DNA of 64,000 bases, taken from a candidate division WWE3 bacterium RIFCSPHIGHO2_01_FULL_40_23. Its GTDB lineage: Bacteria; Patescibacteria; WWE3; UBA101185; 2-01-FULL-41-18. The notes beneath the pieces are model-generated. The model made no database searches and was not told the DNA's origin. It was given only the letters and a program-made list of their open reading frames with translations. The position numbers were made by a program, and so were the translations under genes. Positions within the stretch are counted from its first letter, which is position 1, and every line of letters starts with the position of its first letter. This document shows positions 42,201-49,639 of this stretch, piece by piece. Location of the stretch: the NCBI GenBank assembly GCA_001772615.1, contig MEUZ01000003.1, positions 369,633 through 433,632 of the forward strand, read 5' to 3'.

Positions 42201-42313
42201 GCGATAACTAAAACGGGGCCTTCTATAGTGTCAACCGCTTCTTTCTGCTTTGGGTTTAGCTCTTTGTATAAAGATTCAAATGTTTCTGTATGGGCCTTCT
42301 TGGACATACTCAT
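39260..42313 (-). CDS. UvrD/RecB-like helicase fused to a PD-(D/E)XK nuclease with Fe-S cysteines
   Basis: 1017 aa. The helicase part has GPGTGKTQVLTMRIANIL, LVDEYQDTNSPQNK, VVGDDSQSIYRFQGA, LKENYRSQKVI, LLTTAHRSKGLEFEYVF and DERRLFYVAMTRAKKGLF. The C-terminal 270 residues are a RecB/Cas4-type nuclease: LNTYLECPYKFKLNNLLR, GKVDKIDYVD, KVIDYKTGKAK, and CVNCDYRAHCWPNG. The Cys of LECPYKF plus the three C-terminal Cys match the AddB/Cas4 [4Fe-4S] arrangement. It resembles an AddA-like single-chain repair enzyme. Start: ATG 42313, 8 nt after TATAAT (42322-42327 minus); an ATG at 42319 is too close. Confidence 0.92.
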   Translation of the reverse strand: MSMSKKAHTETFESLYKELNPKQKEAVDTIEGPVLVIAGPGTGKTQVLTMRIANILKKTDTPSSAILALTFTDSGVKAMRERLLSIIGSEAYYVNIYTFHSFCSDILRSNPDRFVLSEDLEPLSDLERVQIFREILDEGGYKNIRPFGGRYYYVRSLIRTIQDLKREGISEKDFEKFIEKSENFEKLSEVLDVYSRYLQKLKEKNRYDFEDMINLVTERFDNDANLLRDYQERYLYFLVDEYQDTNSPQNKVAHLLASYWGDEANVFVVGDDSQSIYRFQGASLDNILFFTKNYPKAKIITLKENYRSQKVIIGASEDLIKNNELKLTDFLNVEKRQESAVTYEDKRIELGHFSSGITESFFVSTQIKKLVEDGVLPSEIAVIYRNNADSKDFSDMFGRMGIPFNLIGGENVLEDYDINKLLKLLDVILKVRSKEEDLDLFTIFNYEFLDFDYVDTLKLSRFASEKKINFVEAINHPDFKKSSGVLNALNFEKFLDKLYEWQSLDSNLTFTAFFERVLEESGFLNWVISSRDSIEKLNRLNSLFAEIKKLNTADHSLNLKKFMEDVLILKESGIPINEEALNIRNNSVLLTTAHRSKGLEFEYVFLVKCFDGKWGNNKVRDLIKLPEGLVGASLGVKDKAGTLDASKEKNEDERRLFYVAMTRAKKGLFVTYADSYFTEGSLREAVPSMFISEISKDKTEEIEVSKYESSVKEILKDILKPVTSENVSIEEKDFLKSVLKNFSLSVTALNTYLECPYKFKLNNLLRTPRAKDKYLALGTAVHKALEIFFREFKNTGKLPDLPYLLSEFEKAISEEILTERDFLETRAKGSLILKAYFGSYNKEFQKPLFTEKFFGYGNSKVYLDNIPLNGKVDKIDYVDVSRKYVKVIDYKTGKAKSRNDVEGKTKYSNGGYKRQLVFYKLLADLDRTFNFTVTDAELDFVEPDKNGKFSRHSFNISLGELEELKLTIKDVMKKIRELKFERTTNYKTCVNCDYRAHCWPNGIPKGGGEDSQLELEV

Positions 42314-42332
42314 CAGCATGAATTATAACGGA

Positions 42333-42361
42333 TTGACACACAGAAAAGCTTAAACTAAAGT
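42333..42361 (+). promoter_or_regulatory. Promoter TTGACA-17-TAAAGT of the gene 42368
   Basis: -35 TTGACA (42333-42338), 17 bp, -10 TAAAGT (42356-42361), then TGTCCC and the ATG at 42368. The -10 is only 6 nt from the start codon. The divergent helicase promoter overlaps this site. Confidence 0.55.
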
Positions 42362-42367
42362 TGTCCC

Positions 42368-42802
42368 ATGGATGAGGAAAGAAAGCTGGTTTTTGAACTT
42401 TTAAAAGCGGCGGGCATTCCCGATAACGAAATTGAAAGCTATTACTCCAAGATGATTACATTGTCTCTTACCTACCTTGTAGCCTTCACACTTTCGGCCC
42501 TTAACGAGGATGAAAAAGAAAAGCTGACAAAAGAGCTTAAAGATTCTTCAAAACAGGCGGATATAATTATTCAAAAACTAAAAGAAGCTTGTGAGTCTTC
42601 GCAGAACAAGCCTGACATAAGGGACATAGCCGCCCTTGCAAAAATAAAAGCCTCTTCAGAATTTTTCGGGTCGGTTTACGACAAAGCAGACGAGGGGCAT
42701 AAGACAAAACTTATTGAAGTTTACAGAGGTATAATTACCTCAAACCCCACACATAAAGAAAATATTGAGAATGTGATTAATGCGTTCGGGAAGGAGGACT
42801 AG
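42368..42802 (+). CDS. Helical hypothetical protein, 144 aa
   Basis: Predominantly alpha-helical and charged (LVFELLKAAGIPDNEIESYYSKM, EDEKEKLTKELKDSSKQADIIIQKLKEA). Residues about 30-45 are mildly hydrophobic (ITLSLTYLVAFTLSAL). No recognisable family. It ends 1 bp before a downstream gene with an AAGGAGG site, so the two are an operon. Starts from a TTGACA promoter without leader. Confidence 0.6.
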   Translation: MDEERKLVFELLKAAGIPDNEIESYYSKMITLSLTYLVAFTLSALNEDEKEKLTKELKDSSKQADIIIQKLKEACESSQNKPDIRDIAALAKIKASSEFFGSVYDKADEGHKTKLIEVYRGIITSNPTHKENIENVINAFGKED

Positions 42803-42803
42803 T

Positions 42804-43355
42804 ATGAGAGAAGGACCACCTTTGGAAATGCCCCATGAGGAAGTTTCTACCGCCGGTTCTGAAGCTGCAAAACCGGACGAGGGGTTTACGATTAGAATAC
42901 TAGGGATTGATGTCCCTGAACCTGTAGCTACAAAAGCCGCGGTTGTATTAGTTGCAACCGCAACAGCTTTTGCACAGGCTAAGGAAGCTCTTGGATCTAA
43001 TTTTGAGGTACCCACTACACCCGAGGAAGGAGCGAAAGAGGCAATGAAGCTATTAATCGGGGTAGGAGGCGGCGCAGTCCTACTCGGAGCCGGGCTTGCA
43101 GTGGGAATGCGAATTAAAAGGGCTTGGGAGGAGGGCGATACTCACCAACAGCCTTCGGAAGAACCACGGCCTAGAGGCCAAGGATATAAAGACTCCCGCG
43201 AGGAGGCACTAGATCGGGGTATTGGGCAGGCTCAAGCCTCGGCTCCATTTGTTTCCAGAATGAGGGGTGCTTCACCAGTCGAAAGGTTAGAAGCTCTAAG
43301 AGACTTAGAAAACCCTACCAGGGGATCAAGAAAATCTCTATCAGAACTAACATAA
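42804..43355 (+). CDS. Hypothetical protein with a membrane segment, 183 aa
   Basis: ATG 42804 is preceded by AAGGAGGACTAGT. Two hydrophobic stretches (about 40-60: VATKAAVVLVATATAFA and 84-105: LLIGVGGGAVLLGAGLAVGM), then a Pro/Arg/Gly-rich tail (EEPRPRGQGYKDSREEAL, VERLEALRDLENPTRG). Family unknown. Its start is adjacent to the 144-aa helical gene's stop, and the two are probably co-expressed partners. Confidence 0.6.
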   Translation: MREGPPLEMPHEEVSTAGSEAAKPDEGFTIRILGIDVPEPVATKAAVVLVATATAFAQAKEALGSNFEVPTTPEEGAKEAMKLLIGVGGGAVLLGAGLAVGMRIKRAWEEGDTHQQPSEEPRPRGQGYKDSREEALDRGIGQAQASAPFVSRMRGASPVERLEALRDLENPTRGSRKSLSELT

Positions 43356-43371
43356 CAAAGGGTAATCTAAA

Positions 43372-44940
43372 CTACGGAGTCCCTTTTTTATACACATTCA
43401 AAATCTTCACACCATCAGCCCAAACAGAATGTACCTCCTCAAAACTCTCGGGAACTACTACTTCACCCCTAAAATTAGTCACATAATAATCCGGCTCTTT
43501 GGTTTTCTGGCTTACATCAAGCCTTTTTCTGTCCGGCTCCGGAAGGATCAGGGTGTTATTTTTCCCCGGGTAATTCGCCACTTTAACTTTTATCTTATCC
43601 CTGTCATCGGTTCTCACTATATATTCAAGACCCTTTCTGTAGGAAAGCCCCCAATAATCAAGATCAAACCTTTGCCCGATTGTGCTTTTTTCACCCGCAA
43701 AAACATTAAAGTACATATTCTCAAAAGGGTGATTTCTGTACATAAAACCTAAAGCTAAAAGCGCGTTAACCAACACCGCAAGAATAAGAGCTCGTTTTAA
43801 GAAAAAGCCAGAAGCATTAACCGCGAAAGTCAGAATATACACAAAAGCCGGGTATATAAAAAAGAGCTGGCGCCATTCATCATATAAAACAGACTTTAAA
43901 AGTATTACTGAAAGAAGAGGAACAAAAAACCAAAGCAAGATAAGCATGTCTTCTTTTCTTAAAGAACTTCGTTTATAGACAAAATAAAAAAGCCCTAGAC
44001 AGAAAACAAAAATATAAGCTGGTGGGATGGTAACAAGCATCCATCCGGGAGCATAATAAAAAGGCAAATTTACGCTTTCTATCTTCTTTCCGTAAAAAAG
44101 CATTTCAGTTGGCTGCGGGTAATATTTAAAAGCTTTAATAAAGTTTCCGACAGGGTTTTCCCAAAGAGTGGGCCAGAATAAAACGGTAAAAATAGCTGTA
44201 ACCAAGACATAGACAACCAACGGTTTTAATTCCTGCTTTAGCAAGGATAAACTTAAGCCTGAATCTATAATTGTCATCCCGGGCTTGACCCGGGATCTAG
44301 ATTCCCGCTTTCGCAGGAATGACAGTGTATACGGTAATAAAACCCCGCTTGAGATAAAGAGGGCAACAAAAAAGGGGATTAAAACGCCAAGAATCCTTGT
44401 GTCAATTAAAACAGCAGAAGTAAAAGCCAGAATAAACGCGCTAAAGTAACTTCTCTTATCCAAAAACTGTAGTACAAAATAAACGTTTATTATAAAAAAC
44501 GACAAAAAAACCATATCTTTTGAGTTATAAAAAGAGTGGGCAAAAAGCCTTGGAGTTAAAACCAAAACCGCGCTTCCAAGAAGTGAAAGCCACGTGCCAA
44601 ACCTTTTTCTTAATAACAAAAAGAAGAACAAAACACCGGCATATTGCGTCATAAAAGTTAGAAAGTGCCTTGAAAAATAAATTTCCCGTGAGTCGCTTAA
44701 ATTAAATATTTTTTGAGCACCTACCAGAAAAACTTCAAAAACGGGGCCGTAAAATTTATCTATTTTATCAAGAGGTTTCTTGTCTCTTAGAAAAACATGA
44801 TTAAAAACCTCAACCCCATATTCCTGCTGAATCTTTTCATCCCACGGAACCCCATAATCTCTATAGACAAACACACCCGTTAAAAAGTATGCAAGAAAAA
44901 ATACTATTACCGCAAGTTTAGAAAACGACTTTACCCCCAT
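43372..44940 (-). CDS. GT39-type membrane glycosyltransferase with an in-frame repeat insert
   Basis: 522 aa with about 10-11 membrane helices; the acidic loop RDYGVPWDEKIQQEYG after the first helix is the GT-C catalytic position, as in PMT/ArnT-type enzymes that move sugars from a polyprenyl carrier. The middle contains LSFLRKRESRSRVKPGMT, which is encoded by a family A repeat (44272-44324) and breaks an otherwise hydrophobic region. The start is ATG 44940, overlapping the upstream GT2 gene by 10 bp; a TATAAA lies inside that gene. Partner of the dolichol-phosphate-mannose-type synthase upstream. Confidence 0.8.
   Translation of the reverse strand: MGVKSFSKLAVIVFFLAYFLTGVFVYRDYGVPWDEKIQQEYGVEVFNHVFLRDKKPLDKIDKFYGPVFEVFLVGAQKIFNLSDSREIYFSRHFLTFMTQYAGVLFFFLLLRKRFGTWLSLLGSAVLVLTPRLFAHSFYNSKDMVFLSFFIINVYFVLQFLDKRSYFSAFILAFTSAVLIDTRILGVLIPFFVALFISSGVLLPYTLSFLRKRESRSRVKPGMTIIDSGLSLSLLKQELKPLVVYVLVTAIFTVLFWPTLWENPVGNFIKAFKYYPQPTEMLFYGKKIESVNLPFYYAPGWMLVTIPPAYIFVFCLGLFYFVYKRSSLRKEDMLILLWFFVPLLSVILLKSVLYDEWRQLFFIYPAFVYILTFAVNASGFFLKRALILAVLVNALLALGFMYRNHPFENMYFNVFAGEKSTIGQRFDLDYWGLSYRKGLEYIVRTDDRDKIKVKVANYPGKNNTLILPEPDRKRLDVSQKTKEPDYYVTNFRGEVVVPESFEEVHSVWADGVKILNVYKKGTP
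44272..44324. repeat. Family A repeat inside the GT39 coding sequence
   Basis: TGTCATCCCGGG-CTTGA-CCCGGGAT forms a hairpin, followed by AGATTCCCGC-TTTC-GCAGGAATGACA. It is inserted in frame and translated without a stop. This is comparable to the palindromic elements in Rickettsia coding regions. Confidence 0.8.
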
Positions 44941-45650
44941 AAGTTGAATTTTATAATTGACCACAGCGCATTAAAAGCATCCTTGACTCCTATCTTTTTC
45001 CCCTCTTCGTAAGTTCTTCCGTAATAAGAAATCCCAACTTCATAAACTCTACACTTTCCCCTTGAGGCAAGCTTTCCCACGTAAGCTGTGATCTCGGGCT
45101 CTATCCCAAATCTATTTGATTTAAGCTTCGGATAAATTTCATTTAATGTTTCCTTTCTAAAAACCTTATAGCCTGTTTCCATATCCGTAAGGTTTAAATT
45201 TGAAAACATATTTGAAAGAAATGTAAGGAATGTATTTGCTATAAAATGCCAGAAAAATAAAACCCGATGTGATCTTCCCGTCATTAACCTTGATCCGTAA
45301 ACAACATCAGCTCTATTCTCAACAATCGGCTTAACCAAATCCTCGTACTCATTGGGGTCATACTCAAGATCCGCGTCCTGCACAATTACTATATCCCCAG
45401 TCGCCCTTGAGAAACCAAGTCTTAAAGCAGCTCCTTTTCCAATATTTACCTGCTGATCAATAACAGTTAATTCCTTTGAGTATTTTTTCAATTTTCGCCC
45501 TGTTTCATCAGTGCTTGCATCATTTACCACTATAATCTCTTTTTTCAAATCAAAGCAGTTGGCGGCTTTTACCTTCTCAAGTATCAAATCTATCGTTTTT
45601 TCCTCATTATAGACGGGAATAACTACAGAGAGCTTTTTATAATTTCCCAT
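44931..45650 (-). CDS. GT2 glycosyltransferase (polyprenyl-phosphate mannosyl/glucosyl type)
   Basis: Transfers a sugar from a nucleotide donor to polyprenyl phosphate on the cytosolic face. 239 aa: VVIPVYNEEKTIDLILEKV, IIVVNDASTDETGRKLKKY, GKGAALRLGFSRATGDIVIVQDADLEYDPNEY (the DXD), and DMETGYKVFRKETL. No C-terminal membrane helices, so DPM1-like. Start ATG 45650 sits 7 nt after TATAAT (45658-45663 minus), which excludes a longer frame that runs into a family B repeat. Operon with the GT39-type gene. Confidence 0.93.
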   Translation of the reverse strand: MGNYKKLSVVIPVYNEEKTIDLILEKVKAANCFDLKKEIIVVNDASTDETGRKLKKYSKELTVIDQQVNIGKGAALRLGFSRATGDIVIVQDADLEYDPNEYEDLVKPIVENRADVVYGSRLMTGRSHRVLFFWHFIANTFLTFLSNMFSNLNLTDMETGYKVFRKETLNEIYPKLKSNRFGIEPEITAYVGKLASRGKCRVYEVGISYYGRTYEEGKKIGVKDAFNALWSIIKFNLWG

Positions 45651-45671
45651 GCGGGATATTATAACAGGAGT

Positions 45672-45774
45672 GATTGCTTCGTCCCCGCCCTCTCGCTTCG
45701 CTTGAGAGGCGGGTCCTCGCAATGACGAAGCGGTATGTCATCGCGAGGCTACAAAGTAACCGCGGCGATCTCCA
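45672..45774. repeat. Palindromic repeat, family B, copy at the GT2 promoter
   Basis: GATTGCTTCGTCCCCGCCCTCTCGC...GAGAGGCGGGTCCTCGCAATGACGAAGC, with a degenerate TCATCGCGAGG tail. It lies between two divergent glycosyltransferase-type genes, next to the -10 of the GT2 gene. Confidence 0.7.
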
Positions 45775-45819
45775 AGGAGTGAAAATATGTAAAACCACAC
45801 TTGTTATAATTACTCCGCG

Positions 45820-47172
45820 ATGGCTAAAATGAACTTAAAAGAGTATGTCCTGATTTTTCTTGTTGTTTTTGGTGTGTATATATCAAACGCTTATGATGAT
45901 TTTGTAACCGATTCAGATAATAAAACTTACAGAAACCTTGCCACCTCGGGAGACATAGTCCCTAACACTTTTTTATCTTACGTTTTGATAAATCACCAAG
46001 TATTATATTTTGACAAAATCAAAGGGACGCTTAAGGAATTTCAGTCTATTAAAGATAGAACCCCTTATTTTCTTATTAAAACAGGGGACCATTATTACTC
46101 CGTCTATCCGCCTCTCACAGGGTTAATGGCAATTCCTTTCTTTGCCATCCCGCTTCTTTTTAAATTCATACCCGCATTAAATCTTTGGGATTATGTTTTA
46201 AAAATTCTTGTTATAGGAAGAGTCTCGGCTTCATTTTATGCCGCGTTATCTTCCATCCTTGTTTACGCCTCCCTAACAAAGCTTTCGGAGAGAAAAAATC
46301 TTGCGGCATTGTTCACCTTTTTTTACGCTTTCGGAACGGGAACATGGAGTATAGCATCAAGAAGCCTCTGGCAGCATACATCCTCGGAATTTTTTATCTC
46401 CCTTCTAATTCTTATTTTGCTTTACTCAAAGGACAGGCCCAAACTTATTCCCTGGATGGGGTTCATCTCTTCTCTTGCAATTCTTGCTAGACCCACAAAT
46501 ATTATCTTTATTGCTCCATTGGCTTTGTTTGTCTTTTTCAAGGAGAGAAAATATGCACTTCCTTTTTGCCTCTCATTCCTGCCGGCAGCTTTATTCACTC
46601 TTATTTATAATCATTTCGCGTTCGGATCGGCTCTATCGGAGGGATACTCGGCTAGGAATGACGTTAAGTGGTCAACTCCGTTACTAACCGGAGTAACAGG
46701 ATTTTTAATAAGTCCCTCAAGAAGTTTTTTGTTTGTTTCGCCGCCTTTGGTTCTTAGCTACCTTGCTTTATATAAAATTTTCAGAACCAAAAATTTCATT
46801 GAAAACCATAACTTGCTTTTTAAATTCCTTTCGGCAGGTTTTCTCTTTTCGCTCCTTGTTTTTTCCAAATGGTATGACTGGAGCGGAGCAAATGGCTTTG
46901 GATACAGAATGCTTGTTGATTACCTCCCGTTTCTTATCTTTATAACTTTTTTGCTCCTTAAAAATATCGGAAAGAGAGGCCTTACTGCGCTTATAATCTT
47001 TATGCTTTACTCGGTTTTTATTCAATATAATGCTGTTTTTAATTTACGAAGCAGATGTTCCGAAAGACAAAATTGGAATATTAACTGCCTTATAACCCCC
47101 AAAACCAAAAGGTTTTTGGAAGCAAACAAATCCTACTCTTTCCTTCTTAAAGACTGGACAAAACCTTTTTGA
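45820..47172 (+). CDS. Polytopic glycosyltransferase-like membrane protein (GT39-like)
   Basis: 450 aa with about 11 helices. The first loop has NAYDDFVTDSDNKTYRNL (acidic GT-C-like residues); helices such as LAALFTFFYAFGTGTWSIASRSLWQHTS and LAILARPTNIIFIAPLALFVFF follow the ArnT-like order. The C-terminus is soluble and short, with two Cys (RSRCSERQNWNINCL). Substrate unknown. TATAAT ends 9 nt before the ATG. Divergent from the GT2-GT39 operon; likely the same surface-glycan pathway. Confidence 0.75.
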   Translation: MAKMNLKEYVLIFLVVFGVYISNAYDDFVTDSDNKTYRNLATSGDIVPNTFLSYVLINHQVLYFDKIKGTLKEFQSIKDRTPYFLIKTGDHYYSVYPPLTGLMAIPFFAIPLLFKFIPALNLWDYVLKILVIGRVSASFYAALSSILVYASLTKLSERKNLAALFTFFYAFGTGTWSIASRSLWQHTSSEFFISLLILILLYSKDRPKLIPWMGFISSLAILARPTNIIFIAPLALFVFFKERKYALPFCLSFLPAALFTLIYNHFAFGSALSEGYSARNDVKWSTPLLTGVTGFLISPSRSFLFVSPPLVLSYLALYKIFRTKNFIENHNLLFKFLSAGFLFSLLVFSKWYDWSGANGFGYRMLVDYLPFLIFITFLLLKNIGKRGLTALIIFMLYSVFIQYNAVFNLRSRCSERQNWNINCLITPKTKRFLEANKSYSFLLKDWTKPF

Positions 47173-47224
47173 TTATCTGGTTTCATAAACCTATAATATA
47201 GATATTCTGGAAAAGGAGAGGGTG

Positions 47225-47440
47225 ATGGCTCTAATAACAGTAACTATAGCCATAAGTCCGGAGGACAAGCTGGATCTCGAAGGCCTGGGACATCGAATCG
47301 GAGTGCCCGTTGTGGTGGCCGGATGCTCCGTTACAGTAAACTCAAGTGATTTTTTCTTTGTCTCGGTAGTTCTAGGGATGCTTAAAGGGAGGCAATACCG
47401 CATAAAATCAGCAATGCCAGTGGTACGGGAACCTACCTAG
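47225..47440 (+). CDS. Hypothetical protein, 71 aa
   Basis: ATG 47225 follows AAAGGAGAGGGTG; an overlapping GTG at 47222 is less likely. Promoter TTGATT-17-TATAAT and a strong terminator frame it. The sequence is strand-rich (ALITVTIAISPEDKLDL, VPVVVAGCSVTVNSSDFFFVSVVLG) with a basic end. No family recognised. An SD-led monocistronic orphan between two unrelated genes. Confidence 0.7.
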   Translation: MALITVTIAISPEDKLDLEGLGHRIGVPVVVAGCSVTVNSSDFFFVSVVLGMLKGRQYRIKSAMPVVREPT

Positions 47441-47449
47441 CAACTCACA

Positions 47450-47490
47450 AGCAGCACTTTTGCAAAATTACAGAGTGCTGCTTTCCTTTT
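47450..47490 (+). terminator. Intrinsic terminator after the 71-aa gene
   Basis: AGCAGCACT (47450-47458) and AGTGCTGCT (47474-47482) make nine pairs; TTCCTTTT follows. Confidence 0.8.
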
Positions 47491-47574
47491 ATAGTGCAAA
47501 CACTCACAATACAAACATATAGACACCTGGCAATATTTAAATCTATACTAACAGCAGATAAGGGGGTGATTAAA

Positions 47575-47781
47575 TTGAAACCACTACACATTGTAGCTTG
47601 CCTTCTTGTATGGGTGGGGGCATTAAACTGGGGTCTTGTCGGACTTTTTGATCTTAATCTTGTAAATATGCTTCTTGGGGCCTGGCCTGTTGTTGAGAAG
47701 GTCGTTTACATACTCGTTGGAGCGGCCGCAGTTTATGAGATTGTAACTCACAAACAAAACTGCAAGCTTTGCTCATCATAA
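47575..47781 (+). CDS. DUF378 small membrane protein with a TTG start
   Basis: 68 aa: LKPLHIVACLLVWVGALNWGLVGLFDLNLVNMLLG then EKVVYILVGAAAVYEI, the two-helix DUF378 pattern, and a CKLCSS end. The TTG at 47575 is chosen because AGGGGGTGAT lies just upstream and the family starts there; the longer frame from 47494 has no RBS. The role of DUF378 is unknown. Confidence 0.8.
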   Translation: MKPLHIVACLLVWVGALNWGLVGLFDLNLVNMLLGAWPVVEKVVYILVGAAAVYEIVTHKQNCKLCSS

Positions 47782-47872
47782 AACCGGCCAAGGACTTATC
47801 CTACCCTGATGTCTTTTCATCCCAATAAAAGCTGGGAGCCAGAGGGTTTGGTCCGAGGATCTTTTTACTCAT

Positions 47873-48817
47873 ATGCAAAAAATTGAGGCTTTCCAAAGCA
47901 AAATAAAAGAAATTTATCCTCAAACGTTTACTGAAATCCTGGAAAATCTTAAAATTAAGAGACCCGTTACTTTCAGAGTCAACACACTTAAATCCTCAAA
48001 AGAAGGCGTTATTTCAAGGCTAAAAGGCCAGGGGTTTCAGATTACAAAAGGCCCTTTAGAAAATAGCTTTATCATAAAATCCGAAGCCAGTTTAAAGCTT
48101 TCGCAAACAGAGGAGTTTAACACCGGTGGAATTTATATTCAGGAATTATCAAGCATGATTCCAGTTCTGGAGCTATCTCCAAAAGAAGGCGAGAACATTC
48201 TTGATCTTTGCGCGGCCCCCGGCAGTAAAACAACCCAGATAGTTGAAATCACACAAAATAAAGCCTTTATAACGGCAGTGGAAAGGTCAAAGGGAAGATT
48301 TTTCGCTCTTAAATCAATCTTAAACCTTCACAACGCAAAAAATATAAATACAATGCTTGCAAATGGAGTTGGCCTTGAAAAAAGAAATCCCAGCTTCATA
48401 AACTTTTTTGATAAAGTCCTTATAGACGCTCCGTGCACAAATGAAGCGAGACTGAACCCGGAAGATGAAAAAACTCTTAAATTCTGGAATCCAAAAAAAC
48501 ATAAAAGCCTATCAAGCCTTCAAAAGGGACTTTTAATAAGCGGCATCAAAATGTTAAAAAACGATGGAATCCTTGTCTATTCCACCTGCACCTTTCAAGT
48601 TGAGGAAAACGAGCTTGTCGTCAACTGGCTTCTTGAAAAATTCCCCGGTGTAAGCGTAGAAAAACTCAATACAAACCTTAAAAACTCTACTTCCGGAATA
48701 ACCGAGTGGAAAAACAAAAAGCTTAACCAGCAAATCAAAAATACAAAAAGGATATTACCAAATCGCCACTTCGGAGGATTTTTTATCGCTAAGCTTAAGA
48801 AAAAAGAAATTATCTGA
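47873..48817 (+). CDS. NOL1/NOP2/Sun-type RNA 5-methylcytosine methyltransferase
   Basis: SAM-dependent m5C methyltransferase for rRNA or tRNA (RsmB/RsmF/YebU relatives). 314 aa: VTFRVNTLKSS N-terminal, SAM motif LDLCAAPGSKTTQI, DAPCTNEARLNPED with the nucleophile-releasing Cys and YSTCTFQVEENELVV with the catalytic TC. It lacks the N-terminal NusB-like domain of RsmB and the PUA domain. Target not determinable. No RBS seen. Overlaps the convergent YggT gene by 8 bp. Confidence 0.9.
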   Translation: MQKIEAFQSKIKEIYPQTFTEILENLKIKRPVTFRVNTLKSSKEGVISRLKGQGFQITKGPLENSFIIKSEASLKLSQTEEFNTGGIYIQELSSMIPVLELSPKEGENILDLCAAPGSKTTQIVEITQNKAFITAVERSKGRFFALKSILNLHNAKNINTMLANGVGLEKRNPSFINFFDKVLIDAPCTNEARLNPEDEKTLKFWNPKKHKSLSSLQKGLLISGIKMLKNDGILVYSTCTFQVEENELVVNWLLEKFPGVSVEKLNTNLKNSTSGITEWKNKKLNQQIKNTKRILPNRHFGGFFIAKLKKKEII

Positions 48818-49142
48818 CCTGCGTTTTATCCTGCGGTGCGGGGTATCTTATCCTCTTCAAGTTTATGTAATCAATCATCTCTTCAACAAGGTAACCGGCA
48901 ACAGCATAAAGAATAATTGCAAAAATAGCCGAGAATTCAATAACAAAACTTCCCGAAAATCTTGATGTGGGGAAAATACCCTCAAAAGGCGACAATAAAG
49001 GATAGCTTGCCTGATAAACCCAGGACACAAAGGAAGACTCCGCGTTCGCGCCGAAAAGTTTAAGGACGACCCTTAAACCAAGCAGCACCTCAATAAAACC
49101 GATTATTATATTAGTTAAGAGAAGAAGCATTCTTGTTACCAT
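48810..49142 (-). CDS. YggT family membrane protein
   Basis: 110 aa with two membrane regions (about 5-30 and 66-88) linked by ANAESSFVSWVYQASYPLLSPFEGIFP, which is the YggT motif region. Implicated in osmotic or division functions; mechanism unknown. The gene is convergent with the m5C methyltransferase (8-bp overlap) and divergent from a DUF4870 gene. Confidence 0.85.
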   Translation of the reverse strand: MVTRMLLLLTNIIIGFIEVLLGLRVVLKLFGANAESSFVSWVYQASYPLLSPFEGIFPTSRFSGSFVIEFSAIFAIILYAVAGYLVEEMIDYINLKRIRYPAPQDKTQVR

Positions 49143-49243
49143 TATTTGATTTTAATCCCATCTCTCTTCCTGCACAAATCATTTCTTTCTTGCCGAAAAT
49201 AAAACTTTGTAATATCTTTAATGATGAAAGGTGGTGAATTTTA

Positions 49244-49588
49244 ATGGCTGATGAGAAAATGGCTTCCGGACAAGGAAGCATGGAGCAAAACAAAGTAATT
49301 GCAATAGTCGGGTACATAATACCGTTATTATTTTTCATTCCTCTTTTAACCGAGGCTAAAAGTGATCCTTACGCAAAGTTTCATGCAAACCAGCAGCTTC
49401 TACTCCTTCTTTTCTGGGTAGTAGGTTCTGTTGTTTCAAGTGTGCTCTCGGTAATAGTAATAGGTCTTCTTTTGTATGTTGTCGTCTGGGTCGGCGGTCT
49501 TGTTTTCATGGTTATGGGAATAATGACAGCAGCAAAAGGGGAGATGAAGCCCCTTCCGCTTATTGGAAACTACACGCTTCTTAAGTAA
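49244..49588 (+). CDS. DUF4870-type membrane protein
   Basis: 114 aa: a polar N-terminus, then IAIVGYIIPLLFFIPLLTEAKSDPYAKFHANQQLLLLLFWVV and two more helices with GMMTAAKGEMKPLPLIGNY-like end. The KFHANQQ and PLPLIG elements are the family marks. Role unknown. AAAGGTGGTGAATTTTA precedes the ATG, a recognisable RBS. The gene is followed after 51 bp by a tail-domain protein. Confidence 0.85.
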   Translation: MADEKMASGQGSMEQNKVIAIVGYIIPLLFFIPLLTEAKSDPYAKFHANQQLLLLLFWVVGSVVSSVLSVIVIGLLLYVVVWVGGLVFMVMGIMTAAKGEMKPLPLIGNYTLLK

Positions 49589-49639
49589 GATTTAAACCAA
49601 AGCGGAAAAGCAGTAAAAAATTTGATTGAGGGTGAATCT

